A DNA stretch of 56,759 bases, from assembly GCA_000474255.1 (NCBI GenBank), contig BATO01000034.1, forward strand, positions 1-56,759, written 5' to 3'. Within the stretch, counting starts at the first letter, position 1; every line of letters starts with the position of its first letter. Positions 41,230 through 51,277 of the stretch are shown piece by piece. The translations under genes and the position numbers were made by a program. This DNA comes from Aquipseudomonas alcaligenes MRY13-0052 (lineage in GTDB: Bacteria; Pseudomonadota; Gammaproteobacteria; Pseudomonadales; Pseudomonadaceae). A model generated the notes under the pieces. The model did no database searches. It saw only the letters and a list, made by a program, of their open reading frames with translations, and had not been told where the DNA came from.

Positions 41230-43374
41230 ATGACTGACGCCATCCGTTACGAAAAAGGCCAGGACAATATCGTCGTCCTGACCATCGACATGCCCGGCCA
41301 GAGCGCCAACACCATGAACGCGGTGTACCGCGAGGCCATGGGCGCTACCGTGGACCGCCTGGAGGCCGAGAAGGATTCCATCGCCGGGGTCATCGTCACC
41401 TCCGCCAAGAAGACCTTCTTCGCCGGCGGCGACCTCAATGAGCTGATCAAGGTCACCAAGGCCGATGCCAACGGCTTCTACCAGATGATCCTCAAGATCA
41501 AGGGCCAGCTGCGCCGCCTGGAAAGCCTCGGCAAGCCCGTGGTCGCCGCCATCAATGGCGCGGCCCTGGGCGGCGGCTGGGAAATCTGCCTGGCCTGCCA
41601 CCACCGCATCGCCGTGGACGAGAGCCACGTCCAGCTCGGCCTGCCGGAAGTCACCCTGGGCCTGCTTCCCGGTGGCGGCGGCGTGGTGCGCATGGTGCGC
41701 CTGCTGGGTATCGAGAAGGCGCTGCCGTACCTCGCCGAAGGCAAGAAGGTGCGCCCGGACCAGGCCCTCAAGGCCGGCCTGATCCACGACATCGCCAAGG
41801 ACCGCGACGAGCTGCTGGCCAAGGCCCGCGCCTTCATCGCCGCCAACCCCAGCGCCGTTCAGCCCTGGGACGTGAAGGGCTACAAGATCCCCGGCGGCAC
41901 CCCGTCGACCCCCGCCGTGGCCCAGATGCTGGCCATCGCCCCGAGCGTGTTGCGCGACAAGACCAAGGGCTGCTTCCCGGCGCCGGAGAAGATCATGTGC
42001 GCTGCCGTCGAAGGCGCCCAGGTGGACTTCGACACCGCCCAACTGATCGAGGCGCGCTACTTCACCGAGCTGACCACCGGCCAGGTGGCGAAGAACATGA
42101 TCGGCACCTTCTGGTTCCAGCTGAACGAGATCAACGCCGGCAGTTCCCGTCCCAAGGGCCCGGCCCGCTATGAAACCAAGAAGGTCGGCGTGCTCGGCGC
42201 CGGCATGATGGGCGCGGGCATCGCCTACGTCTCCGCTGCCGCCGGCATCGAGGTGGTGCTCAAGGACGTCTCCATCGAAGCCGCCGAGAAGGGCAAGGCG
42301 TACTCCGCCGGCCTGCTGGACAAGAAGGTCTCTCGCGGCCACCTGAGCGCCGAGAAGCGCGACGCCTTCCTCGCCCGCATCAAGCCGACCGTGGATGACG
42401 CCGACTTTGAAGGCTGCGACCTGATCATCGAAGCCGTGTTCGAGAACCGCGAACTCAAGGGCAAGGTCACCGCTGCCGCGGAAACCCATGCGCTGGCCGA
42501 TGCGGTGATCGCCTCCAACACCTCCACGCTGCCGATCACCGGCCTGGCCGCTGCCGTGGCCAAGCCGGAGAAGTTCATCGGCCTGCACTTCTTCAGCCCG
42601 GTCGACAAGATGCCCCTGGTGGAAATCATCCGTGGCGAGAAGACCACGGACGAGACCCTGGCCCGTGGCTTCGACTACGTGCTGCAGATCAAGAAGACCC
42701 CGATCGTGGTCAACGACAGCCGTGGCTTCTTCACCTCGCGGGTGTTCGGCACCTTCACCAACGAAGGCATCGCCATGCTCGGCGAAGGCGTATCGGCGGC
42801 GATGATCGAGAACGAGACCCGCCAGGCCGGCATGCCCGTGGGCCCGCTGGCGATCTCCGACGAGGTCTCCATGAGCCTGATGACCCACATCCGCAACCAG
42901 ACCGCCGCCGACCTCAAGGCCGAAGGCAAGGCGCTGCCGCAGCACCCGGCCTTCGCCGTGATCGACCTGATGGTCAACGAGTACAAGCGCCCCGGCAAAG
43001 CCGCCGGCGGTGGTTTCTACGAGTACCCGGCCAGCGGCAAGAAGCGCCTGTGGCCGGAGCTGAAAGCGCGCTTCGAGAAGGCCGACAAGCAGATCCCGGC
43101 GGAAGACGTGCGTGACCGCATCCTCTTCATCCAGGCCATCGAGACCGTGCGCTGCGTGGAGGAGGGCGTGCTGCACTCCACCGCCGACGCCAACATCGGT
43201 TCGATCTTCGGCATCGGTTTCGCCGCCTGGAGCGGTGGCGCCCTGCAGTTCATCAACCAGTACGGCGTGCAGGACTTCGTCGCCCGCGCCAAGTACCTGG
43301 CCGAGCAGTACGGCGAACGCTTCGAGCCGCCGGCCCTGCTGCTGGAGAAGGCCGCCAAGGGAGAGGGTTTCTGA
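41230..43374 (+). CDS. Bifunctional enoyl-CoA hydratase/3-hydroxyacyl-CoA dehydrogenase (FadB/FadJ-like)
   Basis: A 714-residue multifunctional beta-oxidation protein. Residues 1-190 form a crotonase domain with oxyanion loop AAINGAALGGGWEICLACHHR and catalytic Glu in GLPEVTLGLLPGGGG. A 3-hydroxyacyl-CoA dehydrogenase Rossmann domain begins at VGVLGAGMMGAGIAYV near residue 319, with HFFSPVDKMPLVEII near 456 and the C-terminal domains after it. The GGAG site precedes the ATG. It partners the thiolase upstream, so the operon encodes a hydration-oxidation-thiolysis module. A terminator follows. Confidence 0.94.
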   Translation: MTDAIRYEKGQDNIVVLTIDMPGQSANTMNAVYREAMGATVDRLEAEKDSIAGVIVTSAKKTFFAGGDLNELIKVTKADANGFYQMILKIKGQLRRLESLGKPVVAAINGAALGGGWEICLACHHRIAVDESHVQLGLPEVTLGLLPGGGGVVRMVRLLGIEKALPYLAEGKKVRPDQALKAGLIHDIAKDRDELLAKARAFIAANPSAVQPWDVKGYKIPGGTPSTPAVAQMLAIAPSVLRDKTKGCFPAPEKIMCAAVEGAQVDFDTAQLIEARYFTELTTGQVAKNMIGTFWFQLNEINAGSSRPKGPARYETKKVGVLGAGMMGAGIAYVSAAAGIEVVLKDVSIEAAEKGKAYSAGLLDKKVSRGHLSAEKRDAFLARIKPTVDDADFEGCDLIIEAVFENRELKGKVTAAAETHALADAVIASNTSTLPITGLAAAVAKPEKFIGLHFFSPVDKMPLVEIIRGEKTTDETLARGFDYVLQIKKTPIVVNDSRGFFTSRVFGTFTNEGIAMLGEGVSAAMIENETRQAGMPVGPLAISDEVSMSLMTHIRNQTAADLKAEGKALPQHPAFAVIDLMVNEYKRPGKAAGGGFYEYPASGKKRLWPELKARFEKADKQIPAEDVRDRILFIQAIETVRCVEEGVLHSTADANIGSIFGIGFAAWSGGALQFINQYGVQDFVARAKYLAEQYGERFEPPALLLEKAAKGEGF

Positions 43375-43392
43375 TTCCCTGATGGCGTAAAC

Positions 43393-43420
43393 ACAAAGCC
43401 GGCCCCTGGGCCGGCTTTGT
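43393..43420 (+). terminator. Terminator of the beta-oxidation operon
   Basis: ACAAAGCCGGCCC (43393-43405) and GGGCCGGCTTTGT (43408-43420) make a perfect 13-bp stem with a two-base loop. It is placed between convergent genes and can serve both strands. Confidence 0.88.
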
Positions 43421-43431
43421 CGTTTCTGGGC

Positions 43432-45693
43432 TCAGCCCGGCTCCACCTGCCACCAGGTGGGCAGCAGGCGGCGGATCTCGGGTTGGGCGAAGCGCTCGTC
43501 CATCAGGTGCACCACGCCCCGGTCGCCCTGGGTGCGGATCACCCGGCCGGCGGCCTGCACCACCTTCTGCAGGCCGGGGTAGAGGTAGGTGTAGTCGTAG
43601 CCGGCCTGGAAGATCGCACCCATGCGCTGCTTCAACTGCTCGTTCACCGGGTTGACCTGGGGCAGGCCGAGGGTGGCGATGAAGGCGCCGATCAGGCGTT
43701 CGCCGGGCAGGTCGATGCCTTCGCCGAAAGCCCCGCCAAGCACCGCGAAGCCGATGCCGCGCCCGCCCTCGGCGAAGCGTTCGAGAAAGGCCGTGCGCGC
43801 GCCTTCGTCCATGCTCCGTGACTGGCTCCAGGCGGGAATGAAGGGGTGGCGCTCGGCGAACAGCGCGGCCACCTGCTCCAGGTACTGGTAGCTGCTGAAG
43901 AAGGCCAGGTAGTTGCCCGGGCGCTCGTGGTACTGGTCGGCCATCAGCTCGACGATGGGCGCCAGCGACTGCGCCCGGTGCTGGTAGCGGGTGGACAGGC
44001 GCCGCGCCACGCGGACCTGCAATTGCTCGGCGGCGAAGGGCGATTGCACCTCCAGCCAGGGCGTGTTGGCCGGTACCCCCAGCAGGTCGGCGTAGTAGCG
44101 ACGCGGGTTGAGGGTGGCGGAGAACAGCACCGTGGAACGGCTGCCGGCCAGGCGCGGGCCGAGGAAGGGCGCCGGCACCAGGTTGCGCAGGCACAGGGTG
44201 GAGCGGCTGCTCTTGCCCGCCTGGTATTTGCTCAGGTCGAACAGCGAATGGTGGTCGAACAGCTCGGCCATGCGGCCGAAATGCATGGCGTCGAAATAGA
44301 ACGCCATCAGCTCGGGGTCCAGCGGTGCGCCGGGCTGTTCGGCGAGGTGGTCGGTGATGGCGGTGACTGCGCTCTGCAGGGCGCCGAGCAGCTTCTGCGG
44401 CGGCTCGTCGTAGGCCTGGTAATCCACCACCTGGGCCTTGTTCAGCTCGTTCCAGCTGCGCTGCACCCGCTCCAGGGGCTTCTTCAGCGGTGCCGGCACG
44501 CTCTTGCACAGGGCCTTCAGCGCGCCTTGGCGCAGCTCGGCGGAGTACATGGCGCGGGCCCGCTCCACCAGGTTGTGGGCTTCGTCCACCAGCACGCCGA
44601 CGCGCCACTGGTTGGCCTGGGTGAGGCCGAAGAGCAGGGCGCCGAGGTCGAAGTAGTAGTTGTAGTCGCCCACCACCAGGTCGCTCCAGCGCGCCATCTC
44701 CTGGCCCAGGTAGTAGGGGCAGACGTCATGGGCCAGGGCCACCTCGCGCAGGGCCGCGCGATCCAGCCAGCGACGCTCGGCGGCGGCCGCGCGGGCGGCG
44801 GGCAGGCGGTCGTAGAAGCCCCGCGCCAGCGGGCAGGCCTCGCCGTGGCAGGCGCTGCCGGGGTGCTCGCAGGCCTTGTCGCGGGCGGTGAGCTCCAGCA
44901 CCCGCAGGGGCAGTTCATCGACGCTGTCGCGCAGGGTCGCCAGGCTGTGCAGGGCCAGTTGGCGCCCCGGTGTCTTGGCGGCGAGGAAGAAGATGCGCTC
45001 CAGGCGCTCGCCGCCCAGGGCCTTGAGCTGGGGGAACAGGGTGGCCAGGGTCTTGCCGATGCCGGTGGGTGCCTGGGCCAGCAGGCAGCAACCGGTGCTG
45101 GCGGCCTTGTACACCGCCTCGGCCAGTTCCCGCTGGCCGCTGCGGAACGCCGCGTGGGGGAAGCGCAACGCCTGCAGTGCCGTGTTGCGCACGCCCTGGT
45201 GGGCCAACTCCTGCTCGGCCCAGGCGATGAAGGCCAGGCACTGGGCCTCGAAGAAGGCGCGCAGCTCGGCGGCGCTGACGCGCTCGGTGAACAGGGTTTC
45301 CTTCTGGCTGGCGACATCGAAATACACCAGGGCCAGTTCCACCTCGTCCAGGCCACGCTCCTGGCACAGCAGCCAGCCGTAGACGCGCACCTGGGCCCAG
45401 TGCAGCTGGCGGTGGTTGGCCGGCTGGCGGGCCAGGTCGCCGCGGTGGGTCTTCACTTCTTCCAGGCGGTTGCGCGCGGGGTCGTAGCCATCGGCGCGGC
45501 CGCGCACCTTGAGGTTTCGGAACTCGCCGGCCAGGGCTACTTCGCTCTGGTAGCCCTCGCCACGGCGCGCGGCCACCAGGGCGTGGCCGGCCATGCCTTC
45601 GAGGGCGGTGGGGGCGGGGGTGAAGCGCAGGTCCAGGTCGCCGCACTTGGCGGTGAATTCGCAGAGCGCGCGCACCGCCACCTGGTAGCTCAC
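43432..45693 (-). CDS. XPD/DinG-type Fe-S DNA helicase with N-terminal nuclease-like domain
   Basis: A 753-residue superfamily 2 helicase. The N-terminal 190 residues have a PD-(D/E)XK-like core (VRGRADGYDPARNRLEEVKTHRG). The helicase has Walker A APTGIGKT near residue 253, a four-cysteine iron-sulfur region (CEHPGSACHGEACPL and CPYY), the DEAH box VDEAHN, and motif VI QAAGRVIR. It starts with GTG at 45693, overlapping the FAN1 stop by four bases (GTGA), so the two proteins are made together. This supports a joint role in crosslink or branched-DNA repair. The polarity would be 5'-3' by family. Confidence 0.9.
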   Translation of the reverse strand: MSYQVAVRALCEFTAKCGDLDLRFTPAPTALEGMAGHALVAARRGEGYQSEVALAGEFRNLKVRGRADGYDPARNRLEEVKTHRGDLARQPANHRQLHWAQVRVYGWLLCQERGLDEVELALVYFDVASQKETLFTERVSAAELRAFFEAQCLAFIAWAEQELAHQGVRNTALQALRFPHAAFRSGQRELAEAVYKAASTGCCLLAQAPTGIGKTLATLFPQLKALGGERLERIFFLAAKTPGRQLALHSLATLRDSVDELPLRVLELTARDKACEHPGSACHGEACPLARGFYDRLPAARAAAAERRWLDRAALREVALAHDVCPYYLGQEMARWSDLVVGDYNYYFDLGALLFGLTQANQWRVGVLVDEAHNLVERARAMYSAELRQGALKALCKSVPAPLKKPLERVQRSWNELNKAQVVDYQAYDEPPQKLLGALQSAVTAITDHLAEQPGAPLDPELMAFYFDAMHFGRMAELFDHHSLFDLSKYQAGKSSRSTLCLRNLVPAPFLGPRLAGSRSTVLFSATLNPRRYYADLLGVPANTPWLEVQSPFAAEQLQVRVARRLSTRYQHRAQSLAPIVELMADQYHERPGNYLAFFSSYQYLEQVAALFAERHPFIPAWSQSRSMDEGARTAFLERFAEGGRGIGFAVLGGAFGEGIDLPGERLIGAFIATLGLPQVNPVNEQLKQRMGAIFQAGYDYTYLYPGLQKVVQAAGRVIRTQGDRGVVHLMDERFAQPEIRRLLPTWWQVEPG

Positions 45694-47345
45694 GCCAGGG
45701 CGGCCTCGGTTTCGGCCCATTGCACGTAGCAGACGGTGACCGGCATCTGGTGCTCGGCGCAGAAGTCCAGCCAGCGCAGCTGGTTGTCCTGCAGGCGGTC
45801 GCCGGGGCCCTTCACCTCGATCATCTGGTAGCGCCGCTCCCCGGGCCAGAAGCGGATCAGGTCCGGCAGCCCGGCGCGGTTGGTCTTGATATCCAGCAGC
45901 AGGCGCTGGAACCACAGCTTCAGGTGCGCGGCGGGCAGGCACAGCAGGGCCTGTTCCAGCAGGGTTTCATCGAGCACGCCCCAATAGACGAAGGGCGACT
46001 GCAGGCCGTACTTGGCCGCGTGGTTGCGGCGGATGGTGGCCTGCCAGGCGTCGCCATCCAGCTGCGCCAGGCAGGCGGCGAAGGCCTCGGCGCGGCGGGC
46101 GTGGAAGTCCGCCGCCAGCAGGTCCGCCGGTGCGGCGTGGAAGGGGTGGAAGAAGGCGCCCGGCAGCGGCAGGAAGATCGCCTCCCAGCACAGCAGGCCG
46201 AACAGCGAGTTGATCAGGGTGTTCTCGACGTAATGCACCGGGCCCGGCTCGTCCGCCAGGTGCCGGGCGACGCAGTGCTCCACCGAGACGAAGTCCTCGC
46301 CCCGGGGCAGCTGCAGGTCCAGCCGCAGCACCGGCGCCGGCTTGCGGGCCGCCGCCTTGGGCAGGCCCAGCTTGCGCTGCAGGCGCGGCAGGATGCGCGC
46401 CAGGTGCTGGCGTTCTTCCTCACTGTGGGCGCCGGCGGCCAGGTCCAGGGCGAGGCGGTGAGCCTCGTCGAATTCGGCGGTCTTCTCCAGCACGCGGATA
46501 CGGCGGATGCGCGCACCGGGGTAGCTGCACCCGGCGTAGATCTCCAGGGCCAGCGCCCATTCGCCCAGGCGTTCGCAGTGCTGGCCGAGCTGGAACAACA
46601 GGCGCGCGCGGCGGCTCTGCAGCCAGGGGTTGTCGTGGGCTGGGGGAATGTCGGCGAGCACCTCGGCGGGCGCCTGGCCGGCCTCGAAGCGTTCGCGGCA
46701 CTGGTAGAGGTGCAGGTAGAAATCGATATCGGCGCGCTGGCGGAAGCCCCGGGAGGCGGCGTCCAGCTCGACCTTTTCGTACTGGTAGATGCCCAGGTCG
46801 GCGAGGACGAACTCGGACCAGTCCTGGGCCAGGTTGCCGAAGAACATCAGCCGCAGGCGGTCGCACAGGGCCATGAGCTGCAGGGCATAAATGCGCTCGT
46901 CCAGCGTCGGGTACCAGGCCTCCAGGGGCTGCGCCTCGGGGTATAGGGGTTGCAGCAGGGCGAGCTGGTCGGCCTTGCGCAGGGTCGCGCGGCCCAGTTG
47001 CGTGCCGAAGCAGGCGGCGATCTCCGGCTTGCGCAGCAGGGCGAAGAGCTGCGCGAGCTCCAGACTGGGCGCCGCATCCACCCAGCCTTGTGCCACCAGC
47101 GGCAGCATGGCGTCGCGGGTGGGGCCGATCTCGGCGTACGCCAGCTTGCTCTCGCGGAATAGCGTGCCCTTGCGCATCACCATGCGCACCAGCAGCGCCC
47201 GGGACGCCTTGGGCAGGCCGGCGAAGGCGGCGATGAAGCCGCGTTCCTCGTCGTCCAGCAGGTCGTCATAGCGGGCGCCGATCCAGTCGAGCACGGCCTG
47301 GAAGTTGTTCAGGTAGTAGAAGGGATCGTCGAGGGCGCTGGGCAT
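45690..47345 (-). CDS. FAN1-type VRR-NUC nuclease
   Basis: A 551-residue structure-specific nuclease like the crystallised P. aeruginosa FAN1. The C-terminal VRR-NUC domain has Asp495 in GLPDLIRFW and the E-x-K pair Glu510/Lys512 in MIEVKGPGDRLQDNQLRWLDF. The earlier part includes the helical, TPR-like middle and an SAP-like segment typical of FAN1. It cleaves 5' flaps and can unhook interstrand crosslinks. The ribosome site before the ATG is weak. It is followed, with a four-base overlap, by the Fe-S helicase gene. Confidence 0.93.
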   Translation of the reverse strand: MPSALDDPFYYLNNFQAVLDWIGARYDDLLDDEERGFIAAFAGLPKASRALLVRMVMRKGTLFRESKLAYAEIGPTRDAMLPLVAQGWVDAAPSLELAQLFALLRKPEIAACFGTQLGRATLRKADQLALLQPLYPEAQPLEAWYPTLDERIYALQLMALCDRLRLMFFGNLAQDWSEFVLADLGIYQYEKVELDAASRGFRQRADIDFYLHLYQCRERFEAGQAPAEVLADIPPAHDNPWLQSRRARLLFQLGQHCERLGEWALALEIYAGCSYPGARIRRIRVLEKTAEFDEAHRLALDLAAGAHSEEERQHLARILPRLQRKLGLPKAAARKPAPVLRLDLQLPRGEDFVSVEHCVARHLADEPGPVHYVENTLINSLFGLLCWEAIFLPLPGAFFHPFHAAPADLLAADFHARRAEAFAACLAQLDGDAWQATIRRNHAAKYGLQSPFVYWGVLDETLLEQALLCLPAAHLKLWFQRLLLDIKTNRAGLPDLIRFWPGERRYQMIEVKGPGDRLQDNQLRWLDFCAEHQMPVTVCYVQWAETEAALA

Positions 47346-47452
47346 GGCGGAACGGCTTGGGTAAATGGCTGGCTATTTATACAGCTATCGACCCCTGCCG
47401 CCCAAGGGGATTTCGATCAGTGGGATGGCATCGGGCGCCACCCCACTTGGCT

Positions 47453-48415
47453 TCAGTAGAAGGCCACGGCTTTCAGCCGGTCCATCGAGTCGCCGAAGTG
47501 GTAGCTGAAAGGACGACCCAGGGCGCCGGCCAGATGTTCACATTTCGATGCCAGGTCCATGTGGGTGTTGACGCCGACCTTGGCGTTCTCGTGTTCGACG
47601 CCCCCGACGGGGCCGATGACGAACTCGAACTGGTTCAGTTCGCGCTTGTTGCGAAGGGGAGTCGATCGGTCGGTCACGGCAGAGGTGACCAGGATCGTCT
47701 CCTGGCTCACCAGGGCCTCCATGGCCGGGTCTGCGAAGCGAATCTCCACCGGGATCTCGTCGTAGGAGTAAGGGGTGGAAAGGTTCAGCAGCATCATGTG
47801 GCGATAGGGGCTCCCTTCCTGCTCCGGTGCTTTCAAACCGATGAAGGGCAGGGCGGGCTCGAAGTGCGCCGTCACATTGCAAACCGCCTCGCTCTGCATG
47901 CTCTGCGAGCCCTTGAGGGCCATGCCGACCAGGTCGGTCAGGCCGTAGGCCACGCTCAGGGATACGTGGTCGAGGCTGAAGTGAGCGTCGTACTCGCGAG
48001 GCAGTTCGAGGGCCTCGGCGCGAGCTTTGGCCTCGGTGGGATCCATGGCGTCGGGGTGAATGGCCAGGTGCATGTCCAGCGAGGCGTTGCGGCCCTCGAC
48101 GATGGCCTTGAGGGCGGCTTGCAGGGCCGTCTTCTGTGCCGGTTCCAGACCACCGAACAGCGGCTCGCTGAGCACCAGTTCCTGACTCAGGCTGCCGGCG
48201 ACCCGAAAGGTGACCTTCTCCGGATCGATGCCCTGTGCATGAATCAGCGCTGACAATTGTTCGTGGTAGATCGGCAGGAGTTCGTCACCGAAAGTGGTAT
48301 CCAGTACCGAGCGCTCGAAGGTGAGCGTGGCGAAATCACTGTCGCATCCACCGAGCAGGAGCGCGGCGGCAAGCAGTGACAGGGAGCGGGTGGTTCGGGG
48401 TGTGCTGGAGGTCAT
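47453..48415 (-). CDS. Hypothetical lipoprotein
   Basis: I do not recognise a family. The 320-residue product has a lipoprotein signal (LSLLAAALLLGGC, lipobox LGGC with Cys near residue 24) followed by Asp at position +2 (CDSD), the inner-membrane retention signal by E. coli rules. The mature protein is soluble, mixed alpha/beta, with repeated beta-rich segments (HFSLDHVSLSVAYG and CNVTAHFEPALPF). It lies between FAN1 and the ABC permease gene with no overlap to either. Base usage looks slightly less GC-rich than its neighbours, so it may be acquired. Confidence 0.72.
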   Translation of the reverse strand: MTSSTPRTTRSLSLLAAALLLGGCDSDFATLTFERSVLDTTFGDELLPIYHEQLSALIHAQGIDPEKVTFRVAGSLSQELVLSEPLFGGLEPAQKTALQAALKAIVEGRNASLDMHLAIHPDAMDPTEAKARAEALELPREYDAHFSLDHVSLSVAYGLTDLVGMALKGSQSMQSEAVCNVTAHFEPALPFIGLKAPEQEGSPYRHMMLLNLSTPYSYDEIPVEIRFADPAMEALVSQETILVTSAVTDRSTPLRNKRELNQFEFVIGPVGGVEHENAKVGVNTHMDLASKCEHLAGALGRPFSYHFGDSMDRLKAVAFY

Positions 48416-48499
48416 CGTGCGTCCTTGTTGATGGGCGGCGGTATTTCACCACAGGCCCTGCCCTGCGTGCATCGCTGCGTCCCGTCCTGCTGCCGGCGG

Positions 48500-49522
48500 T
48501 CAACGCCGACGCAGCAGGCCAATGAAGAACAGCCCGCCGATGGCTGCGGTGGCGATGCCGATGGGCAGGTCCTCGGGGGCGACCAGGGTGCGGGCGGCGA
48601 CGTCGACCCAGACCAGGAACAGCGCGCCGAGCAGGGCGGCGACCGGCAGCAGGCGGCGGTGCTCGGCGCCCACCAGGCGCCGGGCCAGGTGCGGCAGCAT
48701 CAGGCCGACGAAGCCGATGGCGCCGCTGAGGGCCACCAGCACCCCGGTGAGCAGCGAGGCGCAGACGAACACCTGCAGGCGCACCCGCCGGGCGCTGAAG
48801 CCCAGGCTGACGGCGGTCTGCTCGCCGGCCATCAGGGCGTTGAGCCCGCGCGCCTGGGCGAGCAGCACGAGCAGCCCCAGGGCCAGGCACAGCGCCGGCG
48901 GCCAGAGCAGCTCCCAGCGCGCGGCGCCGAGGCCGCCGAGCATCCAGAACACCACCGAGCTGGCGGCGTGGTGGTCACCGAGGAACAGCAGCAGGTTGAC
49001 CAGCGCCATGCACAGGAAGGACACGGCGACGCCCGCCAGCAGCAGGCGGTCGCTCTCCAGGCGGCCGTGGCGGCTGGCGATGGCCAGCACCAGCAGGGTG
49101 CTGCCCAGGGCGCCGACGAAGGCGGCCAGGGGCAGGCTGAGCACGCCGATGAACTCGCCCAGGTAGAGCAGCACCAGCACCGCGCCCAGGGCCGCGCCGG
49201 AGCTGACCCCCAGCAGGTGCGGGTCGGCCAGCGGGTTGCGCGTGGCTGCCTGCAACGCGCCGCCCACCAGGGCCAGGCCGGCGCCCACCAGCGCACCGAG
49301 CAGCACCCGGGGCGCGCGGATCAGCCAGACGATGTGTTCCTGGCCACGGCTCCAGTCGCCCGCAGCGCTCATGCCCAGGCGCTCGGCGAGGATGCCCCAG
49401 ACGTGGGCCTGGGGTACCGCGGCCGGGCCGAAGCCCAGGGCGACGATGCAGGAGAGCGCCAGCGCCACGGCCAGGCCGAGCAGCAGCAGGCGGTAGGCGC
49501 CGGGCGTGCGCACCGGGCTCAT
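48500..49522 (-). CDS. FecCD/BtuC-type ABC permease
   Basis: A 340-residue integral membrane protein with about ten helices, typical for iron-siderophore and vitamin B12 importers. Conserved blocks include RAPRVLLGALVGAGLALVGGALQAATRNPLADPHLLGVSSGAALGA (split here only by my reading) and GFVGLMLPHLARRLVGAEHRRLLP with the EAA-like coupling loop. It is the last gene of a four-gene operon (TonB receptor, ATPase, binding protein, permease). The ATG overlaps the binding-protein stop by four bases. The cobalamin riboswitch upstream of the operon points to a corrinoid substrate. Confidence 0.92.
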   Translation of the reverse strand: MSPVRTPGAYRLLLLGLAVALALSCIVALGFGPAAVPQAHVWGILAERLGMSAAGDWSRGQEHIVWLIRAPRVLLGALVGAGLALVGGALQAATRNPLADPHLLGVSSGAALGAVLVLLYLGEFIGVLSLPLAAFVGALGSTLLVLAIASRHGRLESDRLLLAGVAVSFLCMALVNLLLFLGDHHAASSVVFWMLGGLGAARWELLWPPALCLALGLLVLLAQARGLNALMAGEQTAVSLGFSARRVRLQVFVCASLLTGVLVALSGAIGFVGLMLPHLARRLVGAEHRRLLPVAALLGALFLVWVDVAARTLVAPEDLPIGIATAAIGGLFFIGLLRRR

Positions 49523-50480
49523 GGCGTCTTCCCGGCGAAGCGTTCGGGGTGCAGGCCGGCGGCCAGGGTCTCGATGGCCTCGATGTTCTCCACCGAGGGG
49601 GTGACGGCGAGGTAGGGCAGGACCAGGAAGCGCTGCTCGCGGATCGCCTCGACCGATTGCAGGGCCGGGTGGGCCAGGAGGAAGTCGCGCTTCTGCTGCC
49701 AGCTGCGTTCGCCGTAGTCGACGATGAGGATCACCTGCGGGTCGCGCTCGACCACGGTTTCCCAGTTGACCTGGGTCCAGCTGGCGGCGAGGTCGTCCAT
49801 CAGGTTGTGGCCGCCGGCGGCGTCGATGATCGCTTGCGGCATGCCCAGGCGGCCGGAGGTGAAGGGGCGGTCCTCGCCGCTGTCGTAGAGGAACACCCGG
49901 GGGGCCTCGCCGCCGTTCTCCAGTCGCCTGGCCACCTCGGCCTGGCGCGTGCGCAGGCCGGCGACCAGGGCGTTGGCGCGGGCCTCGACGTCGAAGATGC
50001 GGCCGAGGTTGTCGAGGTCGCGGTAGAGGTCCTCAAGGCTGGCAGCCTCGCGCGGCATCACGTGGGCGCAGGATTCGCTCAGCTCGTACACCGGGATGCC
50101 CAGGGGCGCGAGGGTGGCCGGGGTGACCTCGCCGCCCACGCGCATGCCGTAGTTCCAGCCGGCGAAGAAGAAGTCGGCGTCGACGTTGAGCAGCGTTTCG
50201 ATGGAGGGGTATTTGCGCGCCAGCTCCGGCAGGTCGCCCAGGGCGGCCATCAGCCGGGCGTCGGGGGTCTTCCAGCCGCTGATGCCGCTGTAGCCGACCA
50301 TGCGCGATTGCAGGCCGAGGGCGACCATCATTCCGGTGAGGTTGATGTCCTGGCTCACCGCCCGCTGCGGTGCGCGTTCGAACACCACCTGGCGGTCGCA
50401 GCTGGTGACGCTCAGCGGGTAGTCGGTGGCCTGGGCGAGGGGCGCCAGGAGCAGGGCGAGCAGGGCGATAGGCGAAGGCT

Positions 50481-50484
<4 letters not shown>
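49519..50484 (-). CDS. BtuF/FhuD-type ABC substrate-binding protein
   Basis: A 321-residue periplasmic protein with a signal peptide (SPIALLALLLAPLAQA, cleavage near residue 19) and the class III binding fold. The markers are RAVSQDINLTGMMVALGL near residue 41, FAGWNYGMR, YELSESCAHVMPR and the C-terminal VETV-like strand. It overlaps the ATPase gene by four bases upstream and the permease downstream. It should deliver the ligand to the permease. By position and the riboswitch, cobalamin or a related corrinoid is the likely ligand, though the fold also suits siderophores. Confidence 0.9.
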
Positions 50485-51254
<770 letters not shown>

Positions 51255-51277
51255 GCCGGGCACTCCCTTCCGCCGGA

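Noticed and set aside
39988-43176. Open frame of 1062 codons on the minus strand opposite the thiolase and FadB-like genes
   Set aside because: It is a codon-bias shadow: its sequence is low-complexity (Gly, His, Ala, Leu, Val, Asp) with no family motif, while the plus strand has two textbook enzymes.
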